Part shown: one piece after another, positions 52,082 through 62,231 of the stretch
Numbering within the stretch: the stretch's first letter is position 1
Layout of the letters: each line of letters begins with the position of its first letter
Source of the DNA: Clostridia bacterium
Lineage (GTDB): Bacteria > Bacillota_A > Clostridia > Oscillospirales > CAG-272
Assembly (NCBI GenBank): GCA_017501345.1
Contig: JAFVXC010000025.1
Location: 54,564 to 118,563, forward strand
Length of the DNA: 64,000 nucleotides
Direction of reading: 5' to 3'
Notes under the pieces: generated by a model
The model's input: only the letters and a program-made list of their open reading frames with translations
Databases searched by the model: none
What the model was told of the DNA's origin: nothing
Position numbers and translations under genes: made by a program

Positions 52082-54139
52082 TTACTTGATCTGCGTACCC
52101 GTCGGGACGGCGTCGTCAACGAATACGACCTTACAGCCGCACGCACCGTTCGTGCCTGCGAGAAGCATACCGTTGCTCGTTACGCCCGTAATACGGGTGG
52201 GCTTCAGATTTGCGATCACGATGATCTTCTTGCCGACGAGCTCATCGGGGCTGTAATACGCCTTGATGCTCGAAACGATCACGCGCTCTCCGATACCGTC
52301 ATCCAGCGTCAGCTTGTAGCAGGAGTGCGACTTGCGGATCTCCTGACACTTCACGACCTTGCAAACGCGAAGGTCAAGCGCCGAGAATGCGTCAAGCTCG
52401 ATCATTTCCTTCACGGGCTCAACGGGATCGGGCTCGCCCGAGAATGCGGGCTTCTTCTCCTCCGCGGGAGCCTCAAGCGCCTTTTTCGCCTCTTCGTCGA
52501 GTGCGATCTCCTCCTCGGTCTGCGGATGCGAGAAATCGAGGAGCGGCAGATAATCCTCTACGTTGATCGCGTACAGGAAAAGATAGAGACGCGGACCCTG
52601 GTCCTTGTCAATGAGGAGCTTATAGACCGTCTTGAAGAACGCGCCCTGGAGCGCCTTCAGCTCCTTCTGCGGTCTGTCCTCTCCGTAAACGCGCTTCGGG
52701 ATCGCGTAAAGCTCTGCGTTGAGCTCGTCAAGCGTATAGCCGGGCTTCGAGAGATACGAGAAGAGCATCTCGATCTCCTTCCTTGTGTCTTCGTCGAGCG
52801 TATTGTATACCTCAAAATTACGGGTCTTACGCAGTCTGTTGACCTGCTCGGGTGCGCACTGCTCAAGCCAGAACTTTGCACGTTCAAGGCGGTCTGCGAA
52901 GTCCGCATAGCGGTAATTCATACCGATCTTTTCAAACACGGTCTCCAGCATCGGCACATTAAAGTTAACGATCGAGCCAAGCTGAACGAGGAGACCCATC
53001 GGTACGGTCGAGGGCTCTCTGCCCGCAACGACGGTGTTGTACATCACCGCCGCGGTATGCTCGTCCGCATTCCCCGCCTTGTAGCTTTCGTACATCTTAT
53101 CAAACTCAAAATACTGGCGCAGGATACCGTCGTCAAAGCAAAAATCAAATGCCTTCGTCGGCTCGGTCTTTGAATAGAGCCAGAAGATAACCTCGGGCTG
53201 ATAGAGCTTCAGAAGGGTCTCGGGAGTCAGATTCAGACCCGACGACGAGGACATCTTGCCCGTCATACCCTTGATGCCGATGAATTCGTAACCCTGGAAG
53301 AGAGGCGGCTCGTAGCCGAAGATCTTCTTCGACACGACCTTGGCGTTGTTATAGGAGCCCGTCGGAGCGGCGTGATCCTTTCCGCCCGGCTCAAAGTCAA
53401 CGCCCTCGTATCTCCAGCGCATCGGCCAGTCGACCTTCCACGAAAGCTTGCAGTCGGTGTTTTCAAGGAAACTGAAGTGCCCCGAATGACCGCAGCGGCA
53501 GGTATAATCTGCCTCGGTGCAGTCCTCGGACAGATAGGTGATCTTCGTAAAGTCGGTATGGCACTCGGAGCAGAAGATCGTTGCGGGATAATACTCTGCC
53601 TTCGCCTTATCGTGCTCGGCACGGAGCTCCTCCTCGGACTTCGTCGTGTCCTTCGTCTTGAAGGAGTCGAGCACCTCAAAGATCTCCTCTCTCTTACGGA
53701 GGGATTCGATGATGTCCTTCGTATACTTGCCCGAGCGGTACATCTCCGCCTGATAACGGCAGTCCATCTCAATGCCAAACTGCTTCATTGCCGCGAGGAA
53801 TTCCTCCTCGAAGTGCTTCGCGTAGTTTTCGTGACAGCCCCACGGATCGGGAATGTCAACGTACGGAGAGCCAATGTACTTATCATAGCCGTCACCAACG
53901 ACCGCCTGTACGTTTGCAGGGATCTTGCGGCAACGGTCGTATTCGTCCCAGGAAAAGAGAAGCTTCGCCTTTTTGCCCTTCTTCTCGAGCGCCTTTACGA
54001 CGAAAAGCGAGGTGGCAACGTCGCGGAAGTTGCCGATGTGTACAGAGCCCGAGGGGCTGATGCCCGCCGCGCAAACGTATTCTTCCTTATTCGGGTTTCG
54101 CTCGATGATTCTCTCGGCGATCTCTTCTGACCAATGCAT
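52082..54139 (-). CDS. lysK: Class I lysyl-tRNA synthetase fused to a Trbp111-like tRNA-binding domain
   Basis: 685 residues. HIGN is at 34-37 and KMSSS at 295-299, the class I signatures. A zinc-ribbon-like insert with Cys190, Cys193, Cys214 and Cys216, then WKVDWPMRWRYEGVDFEP and GKDHAAPTGSY, are specific to class I LysRS. The class I body ends near 545. A low-complexity Glu/Lys/Ala/Pro linker follows, and from about 575 an OB-fold (LDLRVCKVVKCQEIRKSH, NLKPTRITGV, SNGMLLAG) as in Trbp111 and the C-terminus of MetRS. LysRS charges tRNA-Lys. Most bacteria use the unrelated class II enzyme. Confidence 0.9.
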   Translation of the reverse strand: MHWSEEIAERIIERNPNKEEYVCAAGISPSGSVHIGNFRDVATSLFVVKALEKKGKKAKLLFSWDEYDRCRKIPANVQAVVGDGYDKYIGSPYVDIPDPWGCHENYAKHFEEEFLAAMKQFGIEMDCRYQAEMYRSGKYTKDIIESLRKREEIFEVLDSFKTKDTTKSEEELRAEHDKAKAEYYPATIFCSECHTDFTKITYLSEDCTEADYTCRCGHSGHFSFLENTDCKLSWKVDWPMRWRYEGVDFEPGGKDHAAPTGSYNNAKVVSKKIFGYEPPLFQGYEFIGIKGMTGKMSSSSGLNLTPETLLKLYQPEVIFWLYSKTEPTKAFDFCFDDGILRQYFEFDKMYESYKAGNADEHTAAVMYNTVVAGREPSTVPMGLLVQLGSIVNFNVPMLETVFEKIGMNYRYADFADRLERAKFWLEQCAPEQVNRLRKTRNFEVYNTLDEDTRKEIEMLFSYLSKPGYTLDELNAELYAIPKRVYGEDRPQKELKALQGAFFKTVYKLLIDKDQGPRLYLFLYAINVEDYLPLLDFSHPQTEEEIALDEEAKKALEAPAEEKKPAFSGEPDPVEPVKEMIELDAFSALDLRVCKVVKCQEIRKSHSCYKLTLDDGIGERVIVSSIKAYYSPDELVGKKIIVIANLKPTRITGVTSNGMLLAGTNGACGCKVVFVDDAVPTGTQIK

Positions 54140-54187
54140 AACCTTAAATGCCTTTCTTTGGGTTTTCTGTTGTTACGTTAACACTTT

Positions 54188-54216
54188 ATTATAGCGCCTT
54201 CAGGCGTTTTTGTCAA
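54188..54216 (-). promoter_or_regulatory. lysK promoter overlapping the end of queH
   Basis: On the minus strand TTGACA (54216-54211), a 17-bp spacer and TATAAT (54193-54188). Both hexamers are perfect. The -35 and part of the spacer lie in the last codons of queH. Confidence 0.85.
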
Positions 54217-54865
54217 TAGATAATTTCGGACCGTCCTCCGCCCGCGCCTCACGCTCTCGCTTAGAAAAAACACAGCCACAGTAGTCCTGGCGGTAAAGTC
54301 CGTATTCGTGCGACAGCTCAATCGAGCGCTTGTACCCGTTCCGCTTCTTGAAGTCGGAATACAGATACGGCACGCCGTACATCTCCGCGAGCTCCTTACC
54401 GATCGCATTCAGGAGTGCAGCGTTTTTCAGAGGGCTGATCGACAGGGTCGTCGTGAAGTAATCAAAGCCGCCCGCCTTTGCAGCCGTTGCCGCCTCGGTG
54501 AGCCGCATACGGAAGCAGATCTCGCATCTTGCGCCCCCTTCGGGATCATTCTCGTGTCCCCTTACCGCCTCGTAGAAGCGCTCGGGATCGTACCGACCGA
54601 CGAGAACTTCGGGACGCTCTATCGGGAAATCCATCTCCGAAACGAGACGCTTGATCTCTTCGGTTCGCACACGAAACTCCTCCGCCGGCGATATATTCGG
54701 ATTGTAATCGAATACCGTGATGCGGAAAAACCGCGACAGATATTCAAGCACGTACGACGAGCAGGGCGCACAGCAGGCGTGAAGGAGTAGCGTCGGACGC
54801 TCCCCCGCCCTCTCGTGCCGCGCGATCGTTTCGTCAAGTGCCTTTTGATAGTTTTGTATGTTCAT
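54200..54865 (-). CDS. queH: Epoxyqueuosine reductase QueH
   Basis: 221 residues from ATG 54865; earlier in-frame starts fall inside repeat copy 7. LLLHACCAPCSSYVLEYL holds the first Cys pairs, CEICFRMRL the second, and a DFKKRNGYKRS segment with QDYCGCVFSKRER follows. This is the DUF208/QueH family, non-orthologous to QueG, which reduces epoxyqueuosine in tRNA at the last step of queuosine synthesis. The ribosome binding site (ACAGAG) is weak. Confidence 0.93.
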   Translation of the reverse strand: MNIQNYQKALDETIARHERAGERPTLLLHACCAPCSSYVLEYLSRFFRITVFDYNPNISPAEEFRVRTEEIKRLVSEMDFPIERPEVLVGRYDPERFYEAVRGHENDPEGGARCEICFRMRLTEAATAAKAGGFDYFTTTLSISPLKNAALLNAIGKELAEMYGVPYLYSDFKKRNGYKRSIELSHEYGLYRQDYCGCVFSKREREARAEDGPKLSIDKNA

Positions 54866-54876
54866 CTCTGTATTCA

Positions 54877-55016
54877 CGGGGGCTCTGCCCCGTACCCCGT
54901 TCAGAAACTTCTTGAAAGAAGTTTCTGAAAACTTCAAGAACTTTTCTCAAAATATAATTTCATTTGAAAAGTTTTTTGAAGATTCTTAAGCGGAGCTCGA
55001 GGCAGAGCCTCGAACC
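54877..55016. repeat. Intercistronic palindromic element, copy 7 (rnc/queH gap)
   Basis: Left GGGGC-tct-GCCCC (54879-54891), an AGAAACTTCTTG/AAGAAGTTTCT hairpin, a central A/T-rich part and TTCTTAAGCGGAGC just before the right terminal hairpin TCGAGGC-aga-GCCTCGA (54997-55013). The left-end sequence of copy 1 (GGACTCCGCTTAAGAA) is the approximate reverse complement of this right-end segment, which shows the whole element is inverted-symmetric. Confidence 0.8.
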
Positions 55017-55017
55017 C

Positions 55018-55818
55018 CTACTCTTCTGCAAAATCCCTGAAATAATCGGTGATCGCCTGCTTTGCAGCGACCTGCTCGGCCTCGCGCTTGGTTCTGCCGC
55101 TGCCGCGTCCGATGACGATGGAGTCATTCAACCTCGCCTCGACCGAAAAGACCTTACAGTGATCGGGACCCGACTCACTGACCGTCCGGTAGGTCAAGGT
55201 ATCCTCCTTTGCACGCTGAACGATCTCCTGAAGGAGGGTCTTGTAATCCTGGATCGTTTCGATATGACCGTATTTCTGCAGACGCTCCTCTGCGAGGGGA
55301 AGGAAGTATTTTCCGACCGCCGCACGTCCGTCGCGCCCCACGTTTTCCTCATCGAGATAGACCGCCGCCGTAAGTGCCTCGAATGCGTTCTCGAGGATCG
55401 ATGGACTCATTCTGCCGCCGAGCTTTTCTTCACCTCTGCCGAGGTAAAGATAGCGCCCGAGAGAAAGCTTCTCCGAATACGAGGCAAGCGCCTCGCGGCA
55501 AACGAGATACTTTCTGAGATTCGTCAGCTCCCCTTCTGCGGCATCGGGATACGCACGGTAGAGGTGATCCCCTACGAGGAGCGAGAGCACGGCATCTCCA
55601 AGGAATTCAAGTCGTTCGTTACAAACGCAGGGCTCCTTTCGCTTCTGCTTCATTTCGTGCGCGTAGGTTGAATGCGTCAGAGCCTCCCGAAGCAGCTTCT
55701 GATCCCGGAAGGTGTGTCCGATCCTCTGTTCAAGCGCGACGGTGTCTGCAGAAAAAGACACCTCTTCCGCCTGAAGCTCTGTTTGTTTCTCCATATCTTG
55801 CTTCGAAGCCTCCCTCAT
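55018..55818 (-). CDS. rnc: Ribonuclease III
   Basis: 266 residues. NERLEFLGDAVLSLLVGDHLY is the signature of the catalytic domain, with the acidic Mg site, and the second acidic cluster is ENAFEALTAAVYLD. The dsRNA-binding domain at the C-terminus starts with DYKTLLQEIVQR and ends RTKREAEQVAAKQAI. It cuts double-stranded RNA in rRNA and mRNA. The start ATG is 3 nt past the trmFO stop and a later in-frame ATG at 55794 follows AGGGAGG, so the exact start is uncertain. Confidence 0.95.
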   Translation of the reverse strand: MREASKQDMEKQTELQAEEVSFSADTVALEQRIGHTFRDQKLLREALTHSTYAHEMKQKRKEPCVCNERLEFLGDAVLSLLVGDHLYRAYPDAAEGELTNLRKYLVCREALASYSEKLSLGRYLYLGRGEEKLGGRMSPSILENAFEALTAAVYLDEENVGRDGRAAVGKYFLPLAEERLQKYGHIETIQDYKTLLQEIVQRAKEDTLTYRTVSESGPDHCKVFSVEARLNDSIVIGRGSGRTKREAEQVAAKQAITDYFRDFAEE

Positions 55819-55823
55819 TCATC

Positions 55824-57158
55824 TTACTGCTTCGCGGGAAAATACCGCGCCACGTATGCGTCAGTCTCCTTCAGTGCGCGCTCGGCGTAAACCTCGTACC
55901 GAGCGACCTTTCCACCCTTCACACGCGTTTCAAGGGGCTCGACGATACCGAAATTCGCATTCATCGGTTGGAACGAGCCCGTTCCGCCCTCCGAAACGTA
56001 TGCCGCCATTGCACCGAGCATCATCGTGCGCGGAAATTCGATCGGCTCTTCTCCGAGAAGAAGACGTGCCGCATTCAATCCCGCGACAAGCCCCGAGCCC
56101 GCAGATTCAACGTATCCCTCTACACCCGTCATCTGCCCCGCGAAAAAGAGCTCGGGGCGCGAGCGCATCGCGTAGGTTCGCGTGAGGAGATCGGGGGAAT
56201 TCAGATAAGTATTTCGGTGCATCACACCGTAGCGGAGAAATTCCGCATTTTCAAGCCCGGGAATGAGGCGGAATACCCGCTTCTGCTCCCCGAAGGTCAG
56301 GTGCGTCTGAAAGCCGACGAGATTATACATCGTACCCTCTGCATTCTCCTTACGGAGCTGCACAACGGCGAAGGACCGATCGCCCGTACGCTTGTCCACA
56401 AGCCCGACGGGCTTCAGAGGGCCGTAACGGAGCGCATCGTATCCGCGCTTTGCCATTACCTCTACGGGCATACACCCTTCAAACACAGTCAGATCCTCCT
56501 GCTCCTCCTTGTCGAACGCCTTGAGCGGCGCCTCCTCGGCGGTGACGAGCGCATTGTAAAAGACGTCGTACTGCTCTCTCGTCATCGGGCAGTTGATGTA
56601 ATCGGCGTCCCCTTTATCGTACCGCGACGCAAAAAACGCCACGTCCATATCGATCGTCGATGCATCCACGATCGGTGCCGCCGCATCGAAGAAATGGAGC
56701 CCGTGGCAGCCGAGGCTGTCGCGGATGTACTCCGCCATCCCGTCCGACGTGAGGGGACCGGTCGCGATCACCGTGATCTCGCCCTCGGGAACCGAAGAGA
56801 CCTCCTCCTCGATCACCGTGATCAGAGGGTGCGACTTGATTTTATCCGTAATATACTGCGAAAACAGCGTTCTGTCCACCGCAAGTGCAGATCCTGCAGG
56901 CACGCGCGTCGCGTCTGCCGCCTCGAGAATCAGACTGCCGAGTCTGCGCATCTCCTCCTTGAGAAGCCCGACGCCGTTCGTGACGCGATCGGAGCGGAGG
57001 GAGTTCGAGCAGACGAGCTCGGCAAATCCCTCGCTGTGATGCGCAGGCGTGAAGCGCTTCGGCTTCATTTCGTAAAGATGAACCGCAACCCCGCGGCTTG
57101 CTGCCGCATAGGCCGCCTCACAGCCCGCAAGACCTGCGCCGTATACGTTAATATGCAC
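55824..57158 (-). CDS. trmFO: Methylenetetrahydrofolate-tRNA-(uracil-5-)-methyltransferase TrmFO
   Basis: 444 residues with a GTG start (AAAGGAT 8 nt upstream). The N-terminal FAD fold is [21 protein letters not shown], the GidA-like block is [13 protein letters not shown], and the C-terminal part has [19 protein letters not shown]. It makes m5U54 in the tRNA T-loop, with methylene-THF and FAD. It is common in Firmicutes where TrmA is absent. It sits between topA and rnc. Confidence 0.95.
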   Translation of the reverse strand: MHINVYGAGLAGCEAAYAAASRGVAVHLYEMKPKRFTPAHHSEGFAELVCSNSLRSDRVTNGVGLLKEEMRRLGSLILEAADATRVPAGSALAVDRTLFSQYITDKIKSHPLITVIEEEVSSVPEGEITVIATGPLTSDGMAEYIRDSLGCHGLHFFDAAAPIVDASTIDMDVAFFASRYDKGDADYINCPMTREQYDVFYNALVTAEEAPLKAFDKEEQEDLTVFEGCMPVEVMAKRGYDALRYGPLKPVGLVDKRTGDRSFAVVQLRKENAEGTMYNLVGFQTHLTFGEQKRVFRLIPGLENAEFLRYGVMHRNTYLNSPDLLTRTYAMRSRPELFFAGQMTGVEGYVESAGSGLVAGLNAARLLLGEEPIEFPRTMMLGAMAAYVSEGGTGSFQPMNANFGIVEPLETRVKGGKVARYEVYAERALKETDAYVARYFPAKQ

Positions 57159-57220
57159 GGTTATGCATCCTTTCGTTCGTTTTCTCTTTTCACCGCGCTC
57201 GCGTTTTTCGGATACGGTGT

Positions 57221-59572
57221 TTAATCCTGACGCTCCGCGGGAGCCTCCTCACGCTGGTAGCCGCAGGACTTATTGTGACAGATCACAAGATTCTTGCCCT
57301 TCTTGCGGAAGAGCGTCTCACCGCAATCGGGACACTTTTCGCTGAGCGGCATATCCCACGAAGAAAAATCGCAGGTCGGATAATGCTCGCAGCTGTAAAA
57401 TACCGTTCGACTCTTGCCCACCTTGATCAGCACCTTGCCGCCGCATTTCGGGCAATCCACACCGAGCTCTCTGCGCTTTTGCTTGGTGTTTTTGCATTCG
57501 GGATAACGCGAGCACGCAAAGAAGGTGCCATAGCGTCCCGTACGCTCAACCATTTCAGCGCCGCACAGCTCACATTTGAAGCCGGCAGAAACGACCTTTT
57601 TCTCTACCGTCTCCGTTTCTTCTGTGCCCTCTCCCCTTTCCTCGGTCGAGGTGAGAGGCTTCGTATTCTTGCAATTCGGATAATTCGGGCAAGCAGCAAA
57701 CTTTCCGTAGCGTCCGTTACGGACGATCATCGTCGCACCGCATTTCTCGCAGACGATGTCGGTCTCCTCCGGAGGGACCTCGGTCTGCAGGGTTCCGATC
57801 GCGTCCTCAGCCGCCTTCAGCTCGACCTCAAAGTCTGCCCAGAAGCCGGAGAGAAGCGAGGAAACCGTTTTCGAGCCCTCCTCAATGTCGTCAAGCCCTT
57901 CCTCGATACTCGCCGTAAAGCGATAGTCGATGATGTCGGGAAAACGTTCCTTCATAATGCGCGTAGTGACCTCGCCAAGCGGAGTCGGAACAAGGCTCTT
58001 GCCTTCCTTCTTGACGTATCCGCGCGTCGTGATCGTGCCGATGATCTGCGCGTAGGTACTCGGTCTGCCGATCCCCTCGGTCTCAAGGAATTTGACGAGC
58101 GACGCCTCGGTATAACGTGCGGGCGGCTCGGTAAAATGACGGAGCGGCAGGATCTCCTTTGTCGAAAGGCGTTCGCCCTCCGAAAGGTTGGGGATGCGGA
58201 TGTCGCGTTCCTCCTTCGGATCGTCTGCGCTTCGATTGTCATCGCTCTCGCTTTCCTCGTAGAGCGCCATATAGCCCTGGAACGCCACGGTATATCCGCT
58301 CGTACGGAAGATATATCCGCTGTTTTCAAAGTCTACGGTCAAGGTATTCAGTGCGGCGGATTCCATCTGGCTCGCAACGAATCTCTCCCAAATCAGCTTA
58401 TAGAGCTTATACTGATCGGGCGTCAGGTGCTTACGGATCATCGCAGGCTCAAGCTCAACACGCGTCGGACGGATCGCCTCGTGTGCATCCTGCGCATCCG
58501 AACGGGAACGGTAGACGCGAGGCTGTGCGGGATAATACTGATCGCCGTAGCGCGAAACGATCATTTCCTTCGCCGCCTCCTGCGCCTCCGTGGAAATACG
58601 GAGAGAGTCGGTACGCATATAAGTGATCAGACCCTGTGCGCCGCCGAGCTCAGTGCCGACGTTCACGCCCTCGTACAGCTCCTGCGCCACGCGCATCGTA
58701 CGGGAGGTCTGGAAATTCAGCTTACGAAACGCCTCTTGCTGAAGAGAAGAGGTGATGAACGGCGGAGCGGGCGTCTTATGACGGACTGCACGCTTCACGG
58801 ACGAGACCGAGAAGGGCTTTCCCTCGATCGCCGAAAGAACCTTCTGTGTCTCGTCTTCGCTCGTAAGGCGAAGTCTTCCGGTACTGTCGCCGTAAAAATG
58901 TGCTGAAACCGCCTTTTCTTCATCCGTCAGAAGCGTCGCGTCGATCGTCCAATACTCCTCGGGTGTAAAGGTGCGGATCTCCTCCTCGCGGTCAACAATG
59001 ATACGTGCCGCGACCGACTGAACGCGTCCTGCAGAAAGTCCGCTTTTGACGGTCTTCCAAAGGAAGGGGGACAGCTTATAGCCGACGATACGGTCAAGAA
59101 TACGTCTCGCCTGCTGAGAATTGACCAGATTCATATCGATCGTACGGGGATTCTTCACCGCCGCCTTGACCGCTGTTTTCGTGATCTCGTTGAATGCGAT
59201 ACGGCGAGTCTCCTCTATGGGAATACCAAGCACGGTCGCAAGATGCCACGAGATTGCCTCTCCCTCGCGGTCAGGGTCGGTCGCGAGATAGATCTTTGAC
59301 GCCTTCTTCGCCTCCTTGCGGATCTCCTTGATGAGATCGCCTCTGCCGCGAATATTGATATAATGTGCCGCAAAGTCGTTTTCAATATCGACACCGAGCG
59401 TGCTTTTCGGCAGATCCCTGACGTGTCCCTGCGATGCAATGACCTTATAATTCGAGCCAAGATACTTCTTGATCGAAACGATCTTTGAGGGGGACTCCAC
59501 GATCACAAGGTTTTTTCCGGATTCGCTCATTGCGGTCGACGCCGCCTTTGCTTCGGTTGTTGCTTTTGCCAT
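57221..59572 (-). CDS. topA: DNA topoisomerase I
   Basis: 783 residues. The TOPRIM domain has VIVESPSK and [15 protein letters not shown], and the active-site Tyr is in [14 protein letters not shown]. After residue 600 come four C4 zinc ribbons (CEKCG...CPNYPNC, CELCG...CSRYPEC, CPKCG...CEHYPTC and CPDCG...CHNKSC). It relaxes negative supercoils. It follows dprA, the usual dprA-topA-trmFO order of Firmicutes. Confidence 0.97.
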   Translation of the reverse strand: MAKATTEAKAASTAMSESGKNLVIVESPSKIVSIKKYLGSNYKVIASQGHVRDLPKSTLGVDIENDFAAHYINIRGRGDLIKEIRKEAKKASKIYLATDPDREGEAISWHLATVLGIPIEETRRIAFNEITKTAVKAAVKNPRTIDMNLVNSQQARRILDRIVGYKLSPFLWKTVKSGLSAGRVQSVAARIIVDREEEIRTFTPEEYWTIDATLLTDEEKAVSAHFYGDSTGRLRLTSEDETQKVLSAIEGKPFSVSSVKRAVRHKTPAPPFITSSLQQEAFRKLNFQTSRTMRVAQELYEGVNVGTELGGAQGLITYMRTDSLRISTEAQEAAKEMIVSRYGDQYYPAQPRVYRSRSDAQDAHEAIRPTRVELEPAMIRKHLTPDQYKLYKLIWERFVASQMESAALNTLTVDFENSGYIFRTSGYTVAFQGYMALYEESESDDNRSADDPKEERDIRIPNLSEGERLSTKEILPLRHFTEPPARYTEASLVKFLETEGIGRPSTYAQIIGTITTRGYVKKEGKSLVPTPLGEVTTRIMKERFPDIIDYRFTASIEEGLDDIEEGSKTVSSLLSGFWADFEVELKAAEDAIGTLQTEVPPEETDIVCEKCGATMIVRNGRYGKFAACPNYPNCKNTKPLTSTEERGEGTEETETVEKKVVSAGFKCELCGAEMVERTGRYGTFFACSRYPECKNTKQKRRELGVDCPKCGGKVLIKVGKSRTVFYSCEHYPTCDFSSWDMPLSEKCPDCGETLFRKKGKNLVICHNKSCGYQREEAPAERQD

Positions 59573-59616
59573 ATTTATAGAAGCCTTTCGTTCTTTCGGG
59601 AAAATAAATTATCGGA

Positions 59617-59646
59617 AACCCACTCGGCGACTGCCGTGTGCGGGTT
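59617..59646 (-). other. Hairpin at the dprA/topA junction
   Basis: Imperfect stem of AACCCACTCGGC (59617-59628) with GCCGTGTGCGGGTT (59633-59646), touching the dprA stop. It has no clear T-run and may be a weak attenuator between dprA and topA. Confidence 0.35.
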
Positions 59647-61021
59647 ATTTTTTCAAATAAAGTCCACCTGGAAGTGACGTAACAAGACCACGGATCTCAA
59701 GGATGGTCATAGCAGTCATAATATCACCGATCGAAAATCCAAGCGTGCTGAGACGGTCGATCGAAATCGCACGGTCGATCGGCATTTCGGTAAAGATCTT
59801 ACGCTCTCTGTCCGACAAAGCCGCGAGGATCTCAGGGGACCCATCCCCCGTCATCGGCGTGCTCTTCTCCACTACGTACTCGTTTTTCAGTGGAGGCGTC
59901 TGCTCCTTTGGGGCTTTCTCCTCTGCTTCCGTACGCTTTGGCGAAGCCTTCTTTACGGACGTCGGGCGCTTTTCGGGCGCCGTTTTTCTTTCGATCTTCT
60001 CTATCGCTCCGGTGCCGGGATCACGCAGCGTTTCGTATACAGGCTCTGTGACCTTCGTATAAACGCCGAGACGGAGCAGAACCGCATCGTTCAGCTCGGA
60101 ATGCGAACGAGCGCGCAGATAGCTTTCAAAATCGATCAGCTCTTTGTCGGTCACCTCGAAGCTTTCGAGCACGTCTCCCGCATCCAGAACAACCGTGGCT
60201 CCGTTGCGGATCAGCTCGTTCGTGCCTGCAGCACTTGCCTCACCGACGTTTCCCGGAACGGCAAAGATCTTTCTGCCCTGCTTCACCGCGTGCGCGATCG
60301 TCAGCATTGCACCGCTTCGGGAATCACCCTCAATGGCGAGCGAGCCTTGCGAAAGTCCGCTGATGATGCGATTCCGAACGGGGAAATTCCTACCAAGCGG
60401 AGCAGTTCCGGGCGGATACTCGGTCATTACGGCACCATTCGCCTTAATGTGCTCCATCAAGGTGGTGTGTTGCCGAGGATAGACGAGGTCTATACCGCAT
60501 CCAAGCACAGCGACCGTCGTTCCGTTTGCAGCGATCGCACCCGCGGCGGCAACACCGTCACAGCCGAGAGCCATACCGCTGACAACGACCGCTCCCGCCG
60601 ACGCGAGCTCGTAGGATATTTTATACGCCATACGTTTGCCGTATTCACTCATTTTTCGCGTTCCGACCACGCCGACACACAGCCTGCGGTTCAGCGCGGG
60701 AAGCTCGCCGACGTAATAGAGCAGAAGCGGCGGATTTTGAATGGTGCGGAGACGCGCGGGATAGGCAATATCACCGTACGTCAGGATCGAAACACCCCAC
60801 GTCACGCAATATTCATATATTCTGCGTGCCTGCGAAAGGTCCTTGATCATAAGACGGCGAACGAGAGACGAATCCGCACCAAGACGTGCGACAAGCTCCT
60901 TTTCACTCGCAGCATACGCCTCATACGGACCTCCGAAGCCCTCGAGAACCTCGGTAAAGCCGCCCGAGCCCGGGCCAAAGCAGAGGGAGAGCCATATCCA
61001 ATATAAGTAATCTCTGTGCAT
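59645..61021 (-). CDS. dprA: DNA-processing protein DprA
   Basis: 458 residues from ATG 61021 (AAGGAA 8 nt upstream); the longer frame begins at TTG within that site. A SAM-like N-terminal part is followed by the Rossmann core VGVVGTRKMSEYG, VVSGMALGCDGVA, VLGCGIDLVYP and SGLSQGSLAIEGD. A Lys/Pro-rich linker (about 335-390) leads to a winged-helix C-terminus. It loads RecA on incoming single-stranded DNA in transformation. Confidence 0.94.
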   Translation of the reverse strand: MHRDYLYWIWLSLCFGPGSGGFTEVLEGFGGPYEAYAASEKELVARLGADSSLVRRLMIKDLSQARRIYEYCVTWGVSILTYGDIAYPARLRTIQNPPLLLYYVGELPALNRRLCVGVVGTRKMSEYGKRMAYKISYELASAGAVVVSGMALGCDGVAAAGAIAANGTTVAVLGCGIDLVYPRQHTTLMEHIKANGAVMTEYPPGTAPLGRNFPVRNRIISGLSQGSLAIEGDSRSGAMLTIAHAVKQGRKIFAVPGNVGEASAAGTNELIRNGATVVLDAGDVLESFEVTDKELIDFESYLRARSHSELNDAVLLRLGVYTKVTEPVYETLRDPGTGAIEKIERKTAPEKRPTSVKKASPKRTEAEEKAPKEQTPPLKNEYVVEKSTPMTGDGSPEILAALSDRERKIFTEMPIDRAISIDRLSTLGFSIGDIMTAMTILEIRGLVTSLPGGLYLKK

Positions 61022-61151
61022 ACCGTTCGTTCCTTCCAAAATCAGTTATAGATACTATACAAGCAAGACTCATCCGCAAAGGCATCCTCGACAAAAGTCA
61101 ATCTTTCCATAGGATCCCCTGATATCGGGTAATCAACGAGGATCTATAATA

Positions 61152-62069
61152 TCAACACTCACCGTCTCTGTCCGCGGGGGATTCCCCGCCCCGCAGCTCC
61201 CACATACAGACGGTTGCTGCGATTGCCGCATTAAGAGACTCACTCCCCGGTGTCATCGGGATGTATACGCTTCCCGTTGCCGCCTTGATCAGCTCATCTG
61301 AGAGCCCGTGTCCCTCGTTTCCGACCACAAATACGTCAGTCGTCTTCACGTCAAAGCTCCCGAGCGGTCGCGCCGATGCATCCAGCGCAGTGGCATATAC
61401 CGATCTACCCATTCCGCAGAGCGCGCGCACCGCATCCTCTGCCCTGCCATCAATGCGCAGAGTGGGAAGACGGAAGATCGCGCCCATTGCAGCGCGAAGC
61501 GTTCGCGGGAAGTAGAGATCGGCACAATCCTTCGAAAGGAGCACACAATCGATCCCAAACGCAGCGGCAGTACGCAAGACCGTCCCAACGTTTCCGGGGT
61601 CGCGCACCTCCGAAAGAAAGAGAAGCTTCGGGGACCTCTTTCCGTCACCGAGGGTAGACAAATTTTCGGGTATATTATTTATTGTAGTCATTTTATGAAT
61701 TTTGTCAAGGGCTTTTGCGACACAGATCATCCCTTCGGGCGATTTTTCTTCGGAAATTTTATCAAAAACCCCATCCGAAAGGATTCTTACCCTGCATTCC
61801 CTCGGAAGCGTACGTCCCTTCAGTCGATTCCCGAAGGACTCGGCGATTCTCTTTTCGACAAAAGGAAGTGCCGATTCACGCACCGCAATCGCGGTAAAAG
61901 GCACGTCCGAAAGGATCGCCTCTTCAAAAAGCTTAAGGCCGTCAAAGCGAAAAAGTCCAAGCCTTTCACGGTATTTCTTTTCCGAAAGCGAGCAAAGCTC
62001 TTTCACAAAAGGGTTCTGCCTCGACGTCACAACTTCCCCATCCTGTCGAAAAAACGATTTTATGTCCAT
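61152..62069 (-). CDS. TrmH-family RNA 2'-O-methyltransferase
   Basis: 305 residues from ATG 62069, with AGGAGG 9 nt before; the frame further upstream crosses the operon terminator and is not used. An N-terminal substrate-binding part (VTSRQNPFVKELCSL) is followed by the SpoU trefoil-knot domain: LSEVRDPGNVGTVLRTAAAFG, FVVGNEGHGLSDELI and IPMTPGSESLNAAIAATVCM. It methylates a ribose in rRNA or tRNA; the site is not known. Confidence 0.92.
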   Translation of the reverse strand: MDIKSFFRQDGEVVTSRQNPFVKELCSLSEKKYRERLGLFRFDGLKLFEEAILSDVPFTAIAVRESALPFVEKRIAESFGNRLKGRTLPRECRVRILSDGVFDKISEEKSPEGMICVAKALDKIHKMTTINNIPENLSTLGDGKRSPKLLFLSEVRDPGNVGTVLRTAAAFGIDCVLLSKDCADLYFPRTLRAAMGAIFRLPTLRIDGRAEDAVRALCGMGRSVYATALDASARPLGSFDVKTTDVFVVGNEGHGLSDELIKAATGSVYIPMTPGSESLNAAIAATVCMWELRGGESPADRDGEC

Positions 62070-62114
62070 CACCGAAATCCTCCTGCCTCTATCCTCGGTG
62101 GTCTCACCACCATA

Positions 62115-62150
62115 TGAAAAAACCCGGTAACATTTTGCCGCCGGGTTTTT
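62115..62150 (-). terminator. Terminator of the infC-rpmI-rplT operon
   Basis: AAAAACCCGG (62118-62127) pairs with CCGGGTTTTT (62141-62150). On the minus strand the stem ends in TTTTTTC, about 80 bp past the rplT stop. Confidence 0.85.
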
Positions 62151-62231
62151 CTGTCGTACCTGCCCCGTCTCGTATGTAATCGTACGGAGAAGCGGAACGT
62201 ATATATACACGCATTACGCGTGTGGTGCTTA

